A DNA stretch of 64,000 bases from Pusillibacter faecalis (GTDB taxonomy: Bacteria; Bacillota; Clostridia; Oscillospirales; Oscillospiraceae), in NCBI RefSeq assembly GCF_018408705.1, contig NZ_AP023420.1, forward strand, positions 1,178,001-1,242,000, read 5' to 3'. The notes beneath the pieces are model-generated. The model was not told the origin of the DNA. It did no database searches and was given only the letters and a program-made list of their open reading frames with translations. Shown here piece after piece: positions 24,867 through 34,719 of the stretch. Position 1 is the stretch's first letter. The number at the start of each line of letters is the position of its first letter. The position numbers were made by a program, and so were the translations under genes.

Positions 24867-25580
24867 TCACCTCTCCAGTTCCACCCGGGTCAGGGCCAGC
24901 AGTGCCGCCTGCTGGCAGGAGCGGCTCACAGGAAGCCGGGCGCCGTCCCGCAGCACCACTTCGCTGCCCTCCACCCGGTCTACCGCCGCGGCCCGGACAA
25001 GATACCGCTGGTGGATGCGGACAAACGCCTCCCCCAATTCCGCCGCCACGGCATCCAGCTTGCCGTAAAAGGTATATTCCCGCCCCGGGGTGACGCACGT
25101 CACCTGCCTCCTGTCAGAGACAAAATAAGAAATACTGCCGAGAGGAATGCGGTAGTGGGTGTCACCGCTGCGGCAGATGTAGGCCCGGTCCAGGTCCCGG
25201 TACAGCGCCCCCTGGGCCCGGTCCAATACCTCCTCCAGCTGTTCTGCCCCCGGTGGCTTAAGCAGATACCCCAGGGCCCCCACACTGTAGCCGTCAAAGA
25301 CGTGGTCGGCGTAGCCGGTGACAAACACCAGCTGAAGTCCCACATCCAGCGCCCGGAGGCGGCGGGCGGTCTCCATGCCGTCCAGCTCCCCCATCTCCAT
25401 GTCCAAAAACACCAGGTCCAGCTCCCCGGCATGGCTCTCCAGCCAGCGGAGCAGCCCCTCGCCGGAGGAAAACTCGAAAAACCGTCCCTCCACATGCCGG
25501 CGCTCCAAAATCCGCTCCAGAGCGGACCGGAGCACCAGCCGGGCGTCATAGACGTCGTCACAGATGCCAATGCGCAGCAT
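24867..25580 (-). CDS. LytTR-family response regulator (AgrA-like)
   Basis: A 237-residue regulator. The receiver domain (residues 1-125) has the acidic pocket ICDD, the phospho-acceptor Asp in VFLDMEMGELDGM (about residue 59) and the conserved Lys in YLLKPPG. The LytTR DNA-binding domain covers about 135-232, with FVRIHQRYLVRAAAVDRVEG. It shares an operon with the GHKL kinase. The intergenic region to the divergent operon contains four phased half-sites that are its likely targets. Confidence 0.93.
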   Translation of the reverse strand: MLRIGICDDVYDARLVLRSALERILERRHVEGRFFEFSSGEGLLRWLESHAGELDLVFLDMEMGELDGMETARRLRALDVGLQLVFVTGYADHVFDGYSVGALGYLLKPPGAEQLEEVLDRAQGALYRDLDRAYICRSGDTHYRIPLGSISYFVSDRRQVTCVTPGREYTFYGKLDAVAAELGEAFVRIHQRYLVRAAAVDRVEGSEVVLRDGARLPVSRSCQQAALLALTRVELER

Positions 25581-25632
25581 CCCATCACCTCTTCCAGAGA
25601 ACTTCCCGCCGGGATGTCACAAACAGGCGGGC

Positions 25633-25754
25633 TTTCCCGAAAACGGGAAAAAACGGCAGGCCGCTTCGCGGCTATTATGCCGCAGGTGCAAAGCACCGTT
25701 GTGGCATATGCATTTTAATCCAAGATACCATGGCCGTTTCGCGGCTATTGTACC
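25633..25754 (-). repeat. Direct repeat with nested hairpins in the LytTR gene leader
   Basis: GGCCG(C/T)TTCGCGGCTATT(A/G)T(G/A)CC occurs twice (25659-25681 and 25732-25754), each holding a GCCG-loop-GCGGC hairpin. Between them an imperfect palindrome around GGTGCAAAGCACC spans about 25676-25706. On the minus strand, GCCGCGAAGCGGC is followed four bases later by TTTTTT, which could act as an attenuator before the response regulator gene. TTTCCCG/CGGGAAA (25633-25650) follows. The layout resembles a dispersed intergenic repeat. Confidence 0.55.
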
Positions 25755-25778
25755 ACACTTTCTCCCAGCCGCCAAACC

Positions 25779-25862
25779 AAACTTGACAGAAATTCCGCCG
25801 TTTATGACATGCCGCTCCCCGCCGATACCAAACTTGACACCTCCGCCGCCGCAAATGACAGC
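25779..25862 (+). promoter_or_regulatory. Four phased LytTR-type half-sites
   Basis: TTGACA, ATGACA, TTGACA and ATGACA start at 25783, 25804, 25834 and 25855. Spacing within each pair is 21 bp and the pairs repeat with a 51-bp period, including flanking CCAAACTTGACA. LytTR regulators of the AgrA type bind two direct repeats about 21 bp apart centre to centre, so this is very likely a double operator for the adjacent regulator. Confidence 0.7.
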
Positions 25863-25867
25863 CCCGT

Positions 25868-25896
25868 TTGCGGCGGTGGTTATTTCGCGGTACGCT
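25868..25896 (+). promoter_or_regulatory. Weak promoter next to LytTR sites
   Basis: TTGCGG (25868-25873) and TACGCT (25891-25896) are 17 bp apart, both poor matches to consensus. The last half-site ends eight bases before the -35, the position expected for an activator-dependent promoter. Confidence 0.5.
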
Positions 25897-25921
25897 AGTC
25901 TCAACAAGGAGGGAAACAACC

Positions 25922-26695
25922 ATGATGCAGCAACTGACCATCACCCGCTCCCGCGTGTGGAGCGCACTCGCCACCCCGCCCGCCATCCCGGCGTCCGGTC
26001 CCCGGCTCAAAACCAACCTGAATACCGACCTTTTGAAGCTCATCGCCATCACCGCTATGCTGATCGACCACATCGGCGGTGCCTTCTTTCCAGATGTGGG
26101 GTTCTTCCGCTGGATTGGGCGGCTGGCATTCCCCATCTTCTGCTACTGTTTGACGGTGGGCTTGCTCTATACCCGGGACGTGAGAAAGTACCTGCTGCGG
26201 CTGGGCGTCTTTGCCCTGGTGAGCCAGCCGTTCTATGTGCTGGCCTTCCACCCGGCGGAGGAATTCTTCCGCCAGTTCACCAACTGGAACATCTTCTTCA
26301 CGCTGTTTTTGAGCCTGTTGGCCCTATACGGCGTCAAGGAGCGGAAGTGGTGGCTGTTCGCCCTGGCGTTCTTCACCGTCAGCTGGTGGAACTTTGACTA
26401 CTCCGGCACCGGCATTCAGCTGATGTTGATCTTTTACCTCTGCCGGAACCATCCCGGTATCGGGGCCGCGCTCTATACCCTGAGCTATCTCCCGGCACTC
26501 TGGAACGGCTGGGCGGAGGACCCCCTGTGCCTGACGCTGGGCGGATGGACGGTGGACTGGTCCTTCTTCGCAATTCTGGCCGCTCCGCTGATTTTTTTGC
26601 CCCTGCGGTCCCGGCTGAGAATCAACAAGTGGTTCTTCTACGCCTTCTACCCCGTCCATCTCGCGGTCATCGCACTCATTCAAAATATCCTGTAA
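25922..26695 (+). CDS. TraX-family membrane protein
   Basis: A 257-residue TraX family (PF05857) protein with about eight membrane segments. The start of the domain, LNTDLLKLIAITAMLIDHIG, contains the conserved Asp-His of the family, and FFYAFYPVHLAVIALI near the end matches too. TraX acetylates F pilin in conjugative plasmids; chromosomal Firmicutes members are probably membrane acyltransferases with unknown targets. ATG 25922 follows AAGGAGG. It is the first gene of the LytTR-controlled operon with a BceAB-like transporter and may modify the molecule the transporter handles. Confidence 0.87.
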   Translation: MMQQLTITRSRVWSALATPPAIPASGPRLKTNLNTDLLKLIAITAMLIDHIGGAFFPDVGFFRWIGRLAFPIFCYCLTVGLLYTRDVRKYLLRLGVFALVSQPFYVLAFHPAEEFFRQFTNWNIFFTLFLSLLALYGVKERKWWLFALAFFTVSWWNFDYSGTGIQLMLIFYLCRNHPGIGAALYTLSYLPALWNGWAEDPLCLTLGGWTVDWSFFAILAAPLIFLPLRSRLRINKWFFYAFYPVHLAVIALIQNIL

Positions 26696-26717
26696 TCCAA
26701 GAAAGGAAGAGAACACG

Positions 26718-27461
<744 letters not shown>

Positions 27462-27465
27462 GCGT

Positions 27466-29616
27466 ATGAAAACATTTTCTCAGGTCTATGCCCGCCTGCG
27501 GCGGAAAAACCGGGGACAGTACGCGCTTCTCGCGCTCTGCTGCTTCTTCTCCGTGCTGCTGATCACCGCCTATGTATGCATGATGCGCTCGCCCACCATT
27601 CTCTCCGTCTTGCCGGAGGGAGGCGACAGCCGCAAGCAGGTGATGATGGTTTTTGTGCTGGCGGTGATTGGCTGCGGCGTGTTCACCACCTATGCCGCCG
27701 GCCTCTTCTTCCGGCAGAAATCTCGGGAGACCGGTGTGTTTTTGGCCCTGGGTGCCTCCCGCCGGCAACTGAGAAGCGAGATGGGAAAGGAGCTAGCGGT
27801 GCTCTCCCTGGGTTCCTGCGCCGCAGGCGCGGTGCTGGGCGGTCCTCTGGCCTGGGCCGTGTGGCAGCTGTTTCGGCTGTTTCTGGTGGACTCTCAGGAG
27901 ATGTCTCTCTCCTTTGACCCCCGGTCCTATCTGCTGGCCTTGGCCTTTGCCGGATATGTGGTGGCGGTGCTGTTCCTGCTGGGCGGACGGTCCATCCGCC
28001 GCACGAACATCATCGATATTGTCCAGGAGTCCCATAAGTCCGAGCCCATCCGGGAGGTCAAACGGTGGTATGGTCCCGCAGGCGTCGCCCTGTTGGTGAT
28101 TGGCGGCGCGGGCGGGTATCTCATGCCCTCGTTCTTTGTCAACGTACTTCACTGGTACCCGCCCGCCGTGGTGGACGCCGTCTTCTATCTCCCGGCCCTG
28201 GCGGGGATGTACATGATTCTCCTGCACACGGTTGTGAATGGCTGGAGAAAGGGCCGCAGATACCGGGACATCATCGCAACGTCCATGATGAAGTTTCAGG
28301 GCCGTCAGACCGTACGGAATATGCTGGTAATGACGCTGCTGATCGCCGGCGCCTACTTCGCCAGCTTCTACGCTCCCATGCTGAACACCAGTTCCACCTA
28401 CAGCTTTGGCAGCCGCCCGGTAGACTTTGAATATCACTGGCGGAATGATCAGCCCCTTCCTCAGCGGGAGGAGGTGGAGGCCCTGGCAGCGGAGCAGGGC
28501 GTGGAAATCACCTCCTGGACCCAGCGAGAAGCCGCCTATCTCGCCAGCGACGGCTATGAGTCCGTCGAGCACGACAATGGTGCCCTGGGCACCACCTACA
28601 CCACGGAGTACCGGGAGATTCAAGGCGGCGCCGTCTTCTTCTCCGAGAGTGCCTGGAACGCCCTCACTGGGCAGAGCGTGGATCTGGCTCCCGGCACCTG
28701 CGCCAACGTGCTGGATGACGAGGGAGGCAGCGACTATCTCTCCGGCGGCGACGTGACGCTCATCACCAACATGGTTACACATAAGGCGCTGCGGGTGATC
28801 CCGGCGGAACCGCTGTGCTTCACCATGCTGCTGGGCAGCTATGTGCTGGACGACGCCGACTACGCCGCTATCACGGAGGGCCTCACAGACCTCTGGCGGG
28901 AGACGTATGTATTCTTCAACGCGCCGGAGGCGGGCTATTCCTTTGCCCGTGCCCTCTTTGACGAAATTGTGGACCGCTCCGGCGTCGAGGTGCTGCAGAT
29001 GGACGCCTATGACCTGGTGCGGGATACGCTGGCGGAGGAGGCCGGGGAGCCCTATCCCTATAACCGGGAAAATATTGCTGCCCATGGCTTCCCCGTCATA
29101 GAGCGGGAGGACCGAGACTCCTCGGATTTCCGCAACTACTGGCTCTACATGCCCCAGTTCCGGATTCTGGACCAGAACGACTTCGTCACCACGATGGCGG
29201 TCTTTTTGATGCTCTTCATCTTCATCGCCCTCATCTGCTTCGCGGCGGTGGTCGTTATCGCCTATACCCGCTGTTTCACCATCGCCCTCACCAACCGCCG
29301 CGTCTACGACGACCTGCGGCACCTGGGCGCGCCGAATGCCTATCTCTTCCGCTCCGTAAGGGGGCAGATGGGTAAGGTGTTCCTGGTGCCGGCCATCGTG
29401 GGCACCGGACTGATCTCCGCCTTCTATACCATGATCATGTACTTCAATGATAACCGCTTCACCCCCGGCGAGTCTGCCGGCATGGCTGTCTGCGCCGCCG
29501 TGATCGCTGCTGTCTCCCTGGTGCTCTATGGCGTCTACCGCTTCACCCGGCGCCGGGTCTGCCAGGCCCTGCGGATCACCACCCCCCGGCGCATGGCCGG
29601 TGGGAAGCGTCTGTGA
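27466..29616 (+). CDS. BceB-like FtsX-domain ABC permease
   Basis: A 716-residue permease with about ten membrane segments. Seven lie before residue 305, then comes a large outer domain (about residues 310-565) and three follow in the FtsX domain at the C terminus. This arrangement, with the outer domain between segments 7 and 8, is that of BceB peptide-antibiotic sensors and detoxifiers. FFRQKSRETGVFLALGASRRQL is the typical first cytoplasmic loop. Its ATPase is encoded just upstream. Control by LytTR rather than by a BceRS pair is unusual. Confidence 0.9.
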   Translation: MKTFSQVYARLRRKNRGQYALLALCCFFSVLLITAYVCMMRSPTILSVLPEGGDSRKQVMMVFVLAVIGCGVFTTYAAGLFFRQKSRETGVFLALGASRRQLRSEMGKELAVLSLGSCAAGAVLGGPLAWAVWQLFRLFLVDSQEMSLSFDPRSYLLALAFAGYVVAVLFLLGGRSIRRTNIIDIVQESHKSEPIREVKRWYGPAGVALLVIGGAGGYLMPSFFVNVLHWYPPAVVDAVFYLPALAGMYMILLHTVVNGWRKGRRYRDIIATSMMKFQGRQTVRNMLVMTLLIAGAYFASFYAPMLNTSSTYSFGSRPVDFEYHWRNDQPLPQREEVEALAAEQGVEITSWTQREAAYLASDGYESVEHDNGALGTTYTTEYREIQGGAVFFSESAWNALTGQSVDLAPGTCANVLDDEGGSDYLSGGDVTLITNMVTHKALRVIPAEPLCFTMLLGSYVLDDADYAAITEGLTDLWRETYVFFNAPEAGYSFARALFDEIVDRSGVEVLQMDAYDLVRDTLAEEAGEPYPYNRENIAAHGFPVIEREDRDSSDFRNYWLYMPQFRILDQNDFVTTMAVFLMLFIFIALICFAAVVVIAYTRCFTIALTNRRVYDDLRHLGAPNAYLFRSVRGQMGKVFLVPAIVGTGLISAFYTMIMYFNDNRFTPGESAGMAVCAAVIAAVSLVLYGVYRFTRRRVCQALRITTPRRMAGGKRL

Positions 29617-29633
29617 CACGGACAGATGAAAAG

Positions 29634-29666
29634 AGCCCCTGTGCGGACAACCGCACAGGGGCTTTC
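29634..29666. terminator. Bidirectional intrinsic terminator
   Basis: AGCCCCTGTGCGG pairs with CCGCACAGGGGCT around a four-base loop, followed by TTTC on the plus strand and TTTTC on the minus strand, between convergent ABC permease genes. Confidence 0.85.
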
Positions 29667-29669
29667 ATG

Positions 29670-32336
29670 TCAGGCTTCCGCCTCCCGCAGCCGCTCTACA
29701 ATGGTGGACTTGGCCACAGAGCGGTACACTGCCAGGGGCACCAGGATGCCCAGCAGCGCGAAGATGGGAGCCACAATCAAAATGGGAGAAATGGTGAAGC
29801 GGTAGGTGAAGAACCAGAACAGGTTCCCCACGGCGCGGAAGGCCAGGGGGCTCAGCACCACCGCCAGCACCAGAGAGATCACCACCGCTCCCAGGGCATA
29901 GAGTAATCCCTCATATACCAGCATGGTCTTGAGCTGCTTTCCCGTCATACCGATGGATTGGAGCACGGCAAACTCCCGCTTGCGCACCGTGATGCCGGTG
30001 AGGATGGCGTTGAAGAAGTTCAGCACGCCCACCAGTCCCACGATAAAGCTCAGCGCCCCGCCCAGCATGAGGAACATGGCCCGCATACCCTCGAACTCCG
30101 CGGCGTAGGTGGCCTTGCTCTCGTAGTCGAACTGGGGATTCACGTTCTCCGTATAGTCCTGGAGGAAGGTCTCCATACCGGCATTTGCCTCGTCGGTGGT
30201 ATCAAAGGCGTAGTACATGACGCTGTCCGTGCCGGTGTCCTGGATGAAGGTCTGGTCGTTCATGATGAACTCGTCCGCGCCGTAGTAGCGGTAGCTCAGA
30301 GCCCTGGGCACTACCACCAGTGCCGCCACCTCATACTCCACGTCCCGGTACTTCACCGCCCGGCTCACATAGTTGGCCCCGGCCGGCACGTTTTCCAAGG
30401 GGCCGTAGACCTCGCCGGTGTTGGGGTTATAGTACTCAAATTCCTCCACATACCGCAGTGTGACCGTGTCTCCCAGCCGGGCCCAGTGGGAGTCCATCTC
30501 CGGGTTGCCGTAGTCGTCGTCGCTGTACACGGCGGCCACATACCGCCCGCCGGGTTCGCTGAGCTTGCTGAGATCCCCGTCCAGCACCGTCAGGTGGTCC
30601 AGGGGAAACTGCTCCATGCCATAGAGCTGCGCCCGGTCGGACAGCAGACCGTCCTCATTGCGGTCTTTGGAAGCCACCATCAAGTCCAGCGTCTCCGGGT
30701 CGTTCCAGCGGCTCCAGACAGAGCGGTAGTAGTCCTCGGTGACAAACTCCTGCACAGCGGAGGTCTCGCCGTAGACCAGACCGCCGCCGGTGATGCCGCC
30801 TTGGGCGTCGATGTCATCAATGACAGACTGGGGAATCCCCATATCCGTGTTAAAACCTTCTCCGCCGGTTTGGAACTGGCCGGCGTCCGCCACAATGAAG
30901 TCGCTGGCGGTGAAGTTGGAGACGTACTTATCCATGTCAAAGCCCCGGGTAATGGTCGCGGTGATGGTCAGCAGCACCACCGCCAGGGACAGGGAAATCA
31001 CGGTAATCGCACTCTTGCCCCGGCTGCGGCCCAGGTTGGCCCAGGCCATGGAGAACAGGGAGACCCCCTTGACATTCCGCTTTGTCTTGCGCTTGAGATT
31101 CCCGCCCTCCGTGTAGCGCACCGCCTCAATGGGGGAGACCCGGCCGGCCATGCGGCCAGGCTTGCGGCAGGAAAGCAGCACCGTCACCAGGGAGAATCCT
31201 GCCGCGCCCACAAAGATCAAGGGGTTCGCGGAGGCAACGCTCACCACCCCGTCCAGCTGGGCAACGATCACCGGCGTCAACCGTCCGCCCACCAGCCAGC
31301 CGATCACAAGCCCCAGTGGGATGCCCGCCAGGGACAGCGTCAGCGCCTGCTGGCGGATGATCCGCCGCAGCTGCCGGGGGGTGGTGCCGATGGTCTTCAG
31401 CAGGCCGTAGAACCGAATATCATTGGTGACGGAGATCTGGAAGACATTGTAGATGATGAGATAGCCGGTAAAGATGATCAGCGCCAGCACCGCGCCGATG
31501 GCGATCATCGTGAGGGGGTCCATGCTGTCGGAGAGCTGGGCGCCGGTGTAGCCCCAGTTCACGCCGGTGTTGATGTAGTCGTCCCCAGCGGCTTCGCTCT
31601 GGTAGCCGTGGTCGGCCAGGATCTGATTCAGATCCTGCTCAATGTGCCGGGAGCCACCTTTGAGCATCACATCCAGGTTCCAACTGCCGGTCATGCCGTC
31701 GGCGGAGGCGGCGGGGTCCACGCCCACCTCGTCCAGGATGGCATCCACCCGGCTTTCCGGAATCAGGATGTGGTTTGCCACAATGGCCTCGTCATACTCC
31801 CACCAGCCGCAAAGCGTAAAGGTCTGGGTCGTGGGGTGTCCGTCCACATCGAAGGTGACGGTGAACTTGGCGCCGATCTCCGGTGCCACGCCCAGCAGCT
31901 CCAGCACATGGGTGTCCGTGGCGGCCTCGTCGGTGCCCTCCTGCGGCAATCGGCCCTCCACTGGGTCGCAGTACATCCAGTGGGCCTCGTTGGCATCGGA
32001 ATAGCCCACCTCCACGTGGGACTTGTTGAAGGGCACCTCACGGGGCATCCCCAGGAAGCGCCGCAGGCCCCATTCGTCAATCAGGGGATCGTCCCTCAGC
32101 TCGTGGAACTGCTCTTCCGTCAGGTACTTGAAGCCGCCGTGGGACCAGCCGCCCACCTGACGGAAGTTGGACTGCTGGAAGCCGTCGTTGATGGACATGG
32201 CGATGGTAAAAAGGGACGTGAAGAGCACCGTGGTCAGAGCGATGGCCGCAATGGCGACGAGATTGCGCGTCCTGGCCGCCCGCATGGAGCGCCAGCCCAG
32301 GCGCCGGATGGTCTTGCCGTTGGAAACCTTCATCAT
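29670..32336 (-). CDS. MacB/SalX-type ABC permease with two FtsX domains
   Basis: An 888-residue permease. One membrane segment near the N terminus is followed by an outer domain (about residues 45-270) and the first FtsX unit (about 275-400). A further segment near 435, a second outer domain and the second FtsX unit (about 775-885) complete it. [21 protein letters not shown] and [19 protein letters not shown] are the paired FtsX cytoplasmic motifs. The frame can begin at GTG 32345, overlapping the ATPase stop; ATG 32336 has GAGGGTGAG at better spacing. It acts with the ATPase upstream, probably on lipophilic or peptide substrates. Confidence 0.88.
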   Translation of the reverse strand: MMKVSNGKTIRRLGWRSMRAARTRNLVAIAAIALTTVLFTSLFTIAMSINDGFQQSNFRQVGGWSHGGFKYLTEEQFHELRDDPLIDEWGLRRFLGMPREVPFNKSHVEVGYSDANEAHWMYCDPVEGRLPQEGTDEAATDTHVLELLGVAPEIGAKFTVTFDVDGHPTTQTFTLCGWWEYDEAIVANHILIPESRVDAILDEVGVDPAASADGMTGSWNLDVMLKGGSRHIEQDLNQILADHGYQSEAAGDDYINTGVNWGYTGAQLSDSMDPLTMIAIGAVLALIIFTGYLIIYNVFQISVTNDIRFYGLLKTIGTTPRQLRRIIRQQALTLSLAGIPLGLVIGWLVGGRLTPVIVAQLDGVVSVASANPLIFVGAAGFSLVTVLLSCRKPGRMAGRVSPIEAVRYTEGGNLKRKTKRNVKGVSLFSMAWANLGRSRGKSAITVISLSLAVVLLTITATITRGFDMDKYVSNFTASDFIVADAGQFQTGGEGFNTDMGIPQSVIDDIDAQGGITGGGLVYGETSAVQEFVTEDYYRSVWSRWNDPETLDLMVASKDRNEDGLLSDRAQLYGMEQFPLDHLTVLDGDLSKLSEPGGRYVAAVYSDDDYGNPEMDSHWARLGDTVTLRYVEEFEYYNPNTGEVYGPLENVPAGANYVSRAVKYRDVEYEVAALVVVPRALSYRYYGADEFIMNDQTFIQDTGTDSVMYYAFDTTDEANAGMETFLQDYTENVNPQFDYESKATYAAEFEGMRAMFLMLGGALSFIVGLVGVLNFFNAILTGITVRKREFAVLQSIGMTGKQLKTMLVYEGLLYALGAVVISLVLAVVLSPLAFRAVGNLFWFFTYRFTISPILIVAPIFALLGILVPLAVYRSVAKSTIVERLREAEA

Positions 32337-32341
32337 GGCGC

Positions 32342-33016
32342 TCACCCTCTCACCACGATCCGGCCGTCCTCAATGCGGATGATCCGGTCCGCCATCTGGG
32401 CGATCTCCTCGTTGTGGGTGATCATCACCACGGTCTGGCTGAACTTCTCGCTTGTGACCTTTAAAAGGCCCATCACGTCCTGGCTGGTGGCGGAGTCCAG
32501 GTTGCCGGTTGGCTCATCGGCCAAAATAATGGCGGGCTTGGCCGCCAAAGCCCGGGCGATGGCTACCCGCTGCTGCTGGCCGCCGGAGAGATTTCCCGGC
32601 AGGTTCTGGAGCTTCGACTCCAGTCCCAGCGTCTCTATAATCTGTGCAACATAAGCCTTATCAGGCTGGTTTCCGTCCAGCTGGATGGGCAGAATGATAT
32701 TCTCCCGCACATTCAGTACCGGCACCAGGTTGTAGTTCTGGAACACAAACCCGATCTTCCGCCGGCGGAAAATCGTCAGGGCCTCGTCCTTCAGGGCAGA
32801 GAGCTCCCGGCCATCTACGGTGACGGTGCCGGAGGTGGGCCGGTCCAGCCCGCCCAGCATGTGCAGCAGCGTGGACTTGCCGGAGCCGGAGGTGCCCACC
32901 ACCGCCACGAACTCACCCTTTTCCACGCTGAGGTTCACCCCATCCAGAGCCCGCACCTCGGTGTTCCCGGAGCCGTAAATCTTCCGCAGCTCCCTGGTCT
33001 CCAAAATTGTCATCAT
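32342..33016 (-). CDS. MacB/LolD-type ABC transporter ATP-binding protein
   Basis: A 224-residue ABC ATPase with Walker [27 protein letters not shown], signature LSGGQQQR, Walker [17 protein letters not shown] and switch His in MITHN. ATG 33016 is chosen because GGAGG lies seven bases upstream; the longer frame has no ribosome binding site. It forms an operon with the double-FtsX permease. Three direct repeats upstream are likely binding sites for the OmpR-type regulator encoded at 34716. Confidence 0.93.
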   Translation of the reverse strand: MMTILETRELRKIYGSGNTEVRALDGVNLSVEKGEFVAVVGTSGSGKSTLLHMLGGLDRPTSGTVTVDGRELSALKDEALTIFRRRKIGFVFQNYNLVPVLNVRENIILPIQLDGNQPDKAYVAQIIETLGLESKLQNLPGNLSGGQQQRVAIARALAAKPAIILADEPTGNLDSATSQDVMGLLKVTSEKFSQTVVMITHNEEIAQMADRIIRIEDGRIVVRG

Positions 33017-33036
33017 GTTCTTACCTCCATAGAGAA

Positions 33037-33104
33037 AACCTGTATTGCCTTTCGACAATACAGACTCTATCAAAGAAATCTTTCCACAATCTTTCTGAAA
33101 TCTT
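33037..33104 (-). promoter_or_regulatory. Three phased AATCTT repeats and hairpin before the ABC operon
   Basis: AATCTT starts at 33077, 33088 and 33099 (plus-strand reading), exactly 11 bp apart, so all lie on one face of the helix, as for OmpR-family operators. Downstream in the direction of transcription, CTGTATTG and CAATACAG form an 8-bp hairpin. A clear -10 was not identified. Confidence 0.5.
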
Positions 33105-33168
33105 ACAAGTTTGAAAGATTCTGCACCGCAGGAAAATAGGAGATTTTAGGCTTTTATGCCCTAACCCC

Positions 33169-33197
33169 TTGACAGAAAGGGGATTTTAGGTATATAT
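33169..33197 (+). promoter_or_regulatory. Promoter for the gene at 33294
   Basis: TTGACA (33169-33174) and TATATA (33191-33196) are 16 bp apart. GATTTTAGG occurs at 33142-33150 and again at 33182-33190, a 40-bp direct repeat spanning the promoter that may be a regulator site. Confidence 0.6.
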
Positions 33198-33293
33198 TTG
33201 GCCTACAATCTCCTAGCTCCAGGAAACGTCGGCTGGTAAAGAATTCCCTGCATGGGAGATGCATCTCCATAAAAAGAAAGGAAGGAATCGCAT

Positions 33294-33776
33294 ATGTCTT
33301 TTGAGAACATGGTGCCCTTCAGCTGCCTGACTGAGGATTTCACGCGAATTGAGCAGTTGCTGAGGACGTATCAGGAGGTCATCATTATCCGGGGGGACCA
33401 GCCCCGGTACCGCCTGACGGAGATTCCCGCGGCGGACAGCGCTGCCGGCACCTTACCCCTTCCGACGGAAGCAGAAGATGAGCCGTCCCGGCCCCGGCGG
33501 CTGTCTGTTCAGGAGAAAACCGTGCTCCGCCGGAAGCTGGACAGCATTGGCAAATCGGTCTTTGTCCGCTACTACCAGCAGTTTCAAAACCGGGAGGACC
33601 CCCTAATTTTTATGGAGGAGGACTTCACAGAGCAGTCCAAGCGGGCCCGAGCTTCCTGCGCCGCGTATCTCTTCCGGATGGGCTGGGAGCACCACGCCCT
33701 CCAGTACATCGTGGACAGCGGGCGCACCGCGCCCGCTGTCCGGGCCAGGGCGCAGGAACTTCTGTCAAGCACCTAA
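33294..33776 (+). CDS. Hypothetical protein with Phd/YefM-like N terminus
   Basis: A 160-residue protein with AAAGGAAGGAA before ATG 33294. Residues 5-42 (VPFSCLTEDFTRIEQLLR, then VIIIRGDQPRYRL) resemble the N-terminal fold of Phd/YefM antitoxins, where a short helix pair precedes a strand ending in a nucleic-acid-binding loop. The remaining part is a charged linker and a helical domain (LRRKLDSIGKSVFVRYYQQF) that I do not recognise. No toxin gene is adjacent. It lies between an ABC operon and its likely two-component system, on the opposite strand. Confidence 0.65.
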   Translation: MSFENMVPFSCLTEDFTRIEQLLRTYQEVIIIRGDQPRYRLTEIPAADSAAGTLPLPTEAEDEPSRPRRLSVQEKTVLRRKLDSIGKSVFVRYYQQFQNREDPLIFMEEDFTEQSKRARASCAAYLFRMGWEHHALQYIVDSGRTAPAVRARAQELLSST

Positions 33777-33795
33777 AGCCTAATTATTCCCTAAC

Positions 33796-34719
33796 TTACA
33801 AATTAGTCTCCCTGGGCAGATACATGGAAAATTTCGCACCGTATCCCGGGCGGGAGAACACCTTTAAATAGCCGCCCTGTCCCTGGACAATCTGCCGGCT
33901 GAGGTACAGCCCAATCCCCACGCCCTCCGCCTCATAGGCGGCAGCGGAGCGATAGAATCGCTGAAAAACCCTTGCCTGCTCCGCCTCCGGAATTCCGGGG
34001 CCGGTGTCGGTGACGTCGATGCGGCAGAAGAGCTCGTAGGCGATGGCCTCCAGGGTGATACTGCCCCCGGCGGGCGTATATTTCACGGCGTTGTCCAGCA
34101 GGTTGCACACCGCCTCCTCTGTCCACTTCGCATCAAAGACCGCCCGCATCTCCGGCGCGATCACCCGCAGCGTCAGCTCCTTCGCCGCCGTCTTGGGGGC
34201 GAACTGGGCCGCAGCATCCTCCAGCATGGGCCCCAGGAGACCGGGCCGGGGGTGCAGCTCCAGAATTCCTGTCTCCAGACGGGAGGTTTTCACGAGGGCC
34301 TCAATGAGGGACTGGAGCTTCTCCGCCTGCCCCTCCAGGGCCGTGACCAGGGCGCGGCTCTCCTCCGGCAGGTCCTGCTCCCCCAAGAGCTGCGCGTACA
34401 GCAGCACGTTGGTGATGGGCGTTTTGGTCTGGTGGGAGATGTCCGCAATCAAACTCTTGATCTTGTTCTTTTCCTCCTGCAGGTTCCGGGCGGAGACCGC
34501 GGAGGCGGCAAGGTAGTGGGCCAGCTGGGTCTCCACAGCAGAGAACAGGCTCTCGTCAAAGCTCGTCTCCGTGAAGGTCCCCCGGATGGCCTCCTCCAGC
34601 ATGCGCTCCAGGCGCAGCATCACTCGCCGCGTACGCCAGCGGCCCCACGCTGCCAGGACCAGTGCCGCTAGCACCGCCAGTAGGGCCGCACCTATCAGCA
34701 ATTCCTCCCGCGCCGTCAT
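33796..34719 (-). CDS. HisKA-type sensor histidine kinase
   Basis: A 307-residue kinase with one N-terminal membrane segment (about residues 8-26) and hardly any outside region. The phospho-acceptor His is in IADISHQTKTPITNVLLYAQ, the N-box is NLLDNAVKYTP, the G1 box DTGPGIPEAE and G2 GVGIGLYLSR. SHQTKTP, in place of the common SHELRTP, is frequent in kinases partnered with FtsX-type ABC transporters that lack a sensor domain of their own. It overlaps the response regulator by four bases and is convergent with the gene at 33294. Confidence 0.93.
   Translation of the reverse strand: MTAREELLIGAALLAVLAALVLAAWGRWRTRRVMLRLERMLEEAIRGTFTETSFDESLFSAVETQLAHYLAASAVSARNLQEEKNKIKSLIADISHQTKTPITNVLLYAQLLGEQDLPEESRALVTALEGQAEKLQSLIEALVKTSRLETGILELHPRPGLLGPMLEDAAAQFAPKTAAKELTLRVIAPEMRAVFDAKWTEEAVCNLLDNAVKYTPAGGSITLEAIAYELFCRIDVTDTGPGIPEAEQARVFQRFYRSAAAYEAEGVGIGLYLSRQIVQGQGGYLKVFSRPGYGAKFSMYLPRETNL

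Noticed and set aside
29958..32654. 898-aa plus-strand open frame opposite the double-FtsX permease.
   Set aside because: It is a shadow of the permease gene: high GC at third positions removes stops on the opposite strand, and no protein features are seen.
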